Source: Nitrospirota bacterium (GTDB lineage: Bacteria; Nitrospirota; Nitrospiria; Nitrospirales; UBA8639). From it: a stretch of 5,355 bases of DNA. The notes below the pieces were generated by a model that did not search any database, was not told the DNA's origin, and saw only the letters and a list, made by a program, of their open reading frames with translations. Where the stretch lies: contig JAOUNC010000224.1 in NCBI GenBank assembly GCA_029881175.1, positions 1 to 5,355 of the forward strand. The letters run 5' to 3'. A program made the position numbers and the translations under genes. Shown here in pieces: positions 5,258-5,355 of this stretch. The number at the start of each line of letters is the position of its first letter. The stretch's first letter is position 1.

Positions 5258-5355
5258 ATGAAAAAAATCAAAAAGAAAAAATCCGCGACTCACATGTTGC
5301 CGGCCTTTCTGATTGGCTGGACGCATGGGGATCCCCCCCCTCCGGGGTATCTTGC
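5258..5355 (+). CDS. Possible start of a lysine-rich hypothetical protein, cut by window edge
   Basis: From ATG 5258 the frame is open to the right edge for 32 codons. The translation starts with a very basic MKKIKKKKS, then ATHMLPAFLIGWTHGDPPPPGYL. I do not recognise it. The frame is closed upstream by TGA at 5222, so the start lies at 5258 or at ATG 5294. Neither has a clear ribosome binding site. A TATTAT at 5234-5239 could be a -10 box but lacks a good -35 at the right distance. The ATG overlaps the stop of an 18-codon open frame (5205-5261), which I do not call a gene. The basic start resembles that of cytoplasmic nucleic-acid-binding proteins or a short signal, but nothing supports either. 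A run of eight C at 5333-5340 lies in the frame. Confidence 0.35.
   Translation, partial: MKKIKKKKSATHMLPAFLIGWTHGDPPPPGYL

Noticed and set aside
5205..5261. 18-codon open frame ending in ATGA overlap with the last open frame
   Set aside because: It is in the same frame as pgl after its stop, has no ribosome binding site and is very short. A leader peptide is possible but unsupported.

Overview
This window is an ordinary bacterial chromosomal stretch with six complete genes and one or two partial ones. It is packed closely on both strands and looks moderately GC-rich. The proteins would fit a Nitrospirota (Nitrospira-like) organism, mainly because of the style of the family 5 uracil-DNA glycosylase and the mix of neighbouring genes. 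That placement is an impression from the protein sequences, not a database result. I see no rRNA, tRNA, CRISPR array, insertion sequence or phage gene.

Layout. Bases 1-2408 hold three genes on the minus strand. Read in the direction of transcription they are a glycerate 2-kinase (2408-1056), a small MazG-like nucleotide pyrophosphohydrolase (906-517) and the N-terminal part of a nucleotidyltransferase-fold protein (475, running off the left edge). The first gap (907-1055) holds a plausible promoter and a C/G-rich hairpin just ahead of the pyrophosphohydrolase ribosome binding site. The second gap is 41 bases, so the last two genes are probably cotranscribed. A family 5 uracil-DNA glycosylase (2460-3173, plus strand) diverges from the kinase gene across about 50 bases. 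It converges on a transaldolase gene (3854-3201, minus strand).

The most readable regulatory region is 3855-4052. Two good sigma-70-type promoters point away from each other here. One drives the transaldolase. The other drives a small BamE/SmpA-like lipoprotein (4053-4364) followed 33 bases later by 6-phosphogluconolactonase (4398-5156). The two sugar-phosphate enzymes belong to the non-oxidative and oxidative branches of the pentose phosphate pathway, so the divergent pair forms a small pentose phosphate locus. Glycerate 2-kinase feeds 2-phosphoglycerate into lower glycolysis. After the lactonase there is a small inverted repeat, then the possible start of another lysine-rich protein cut by the right edge.

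I did not find an undescribed system. The points most worth a second look are the lipoprotein gene leading the lactonase transcript, the inverted repeat over that promoter, the structured leader of the MazG-like gene, the pyrophosphohydrolase-nucleotidyltransferase pair, and a run of eight C inside the last open frame.
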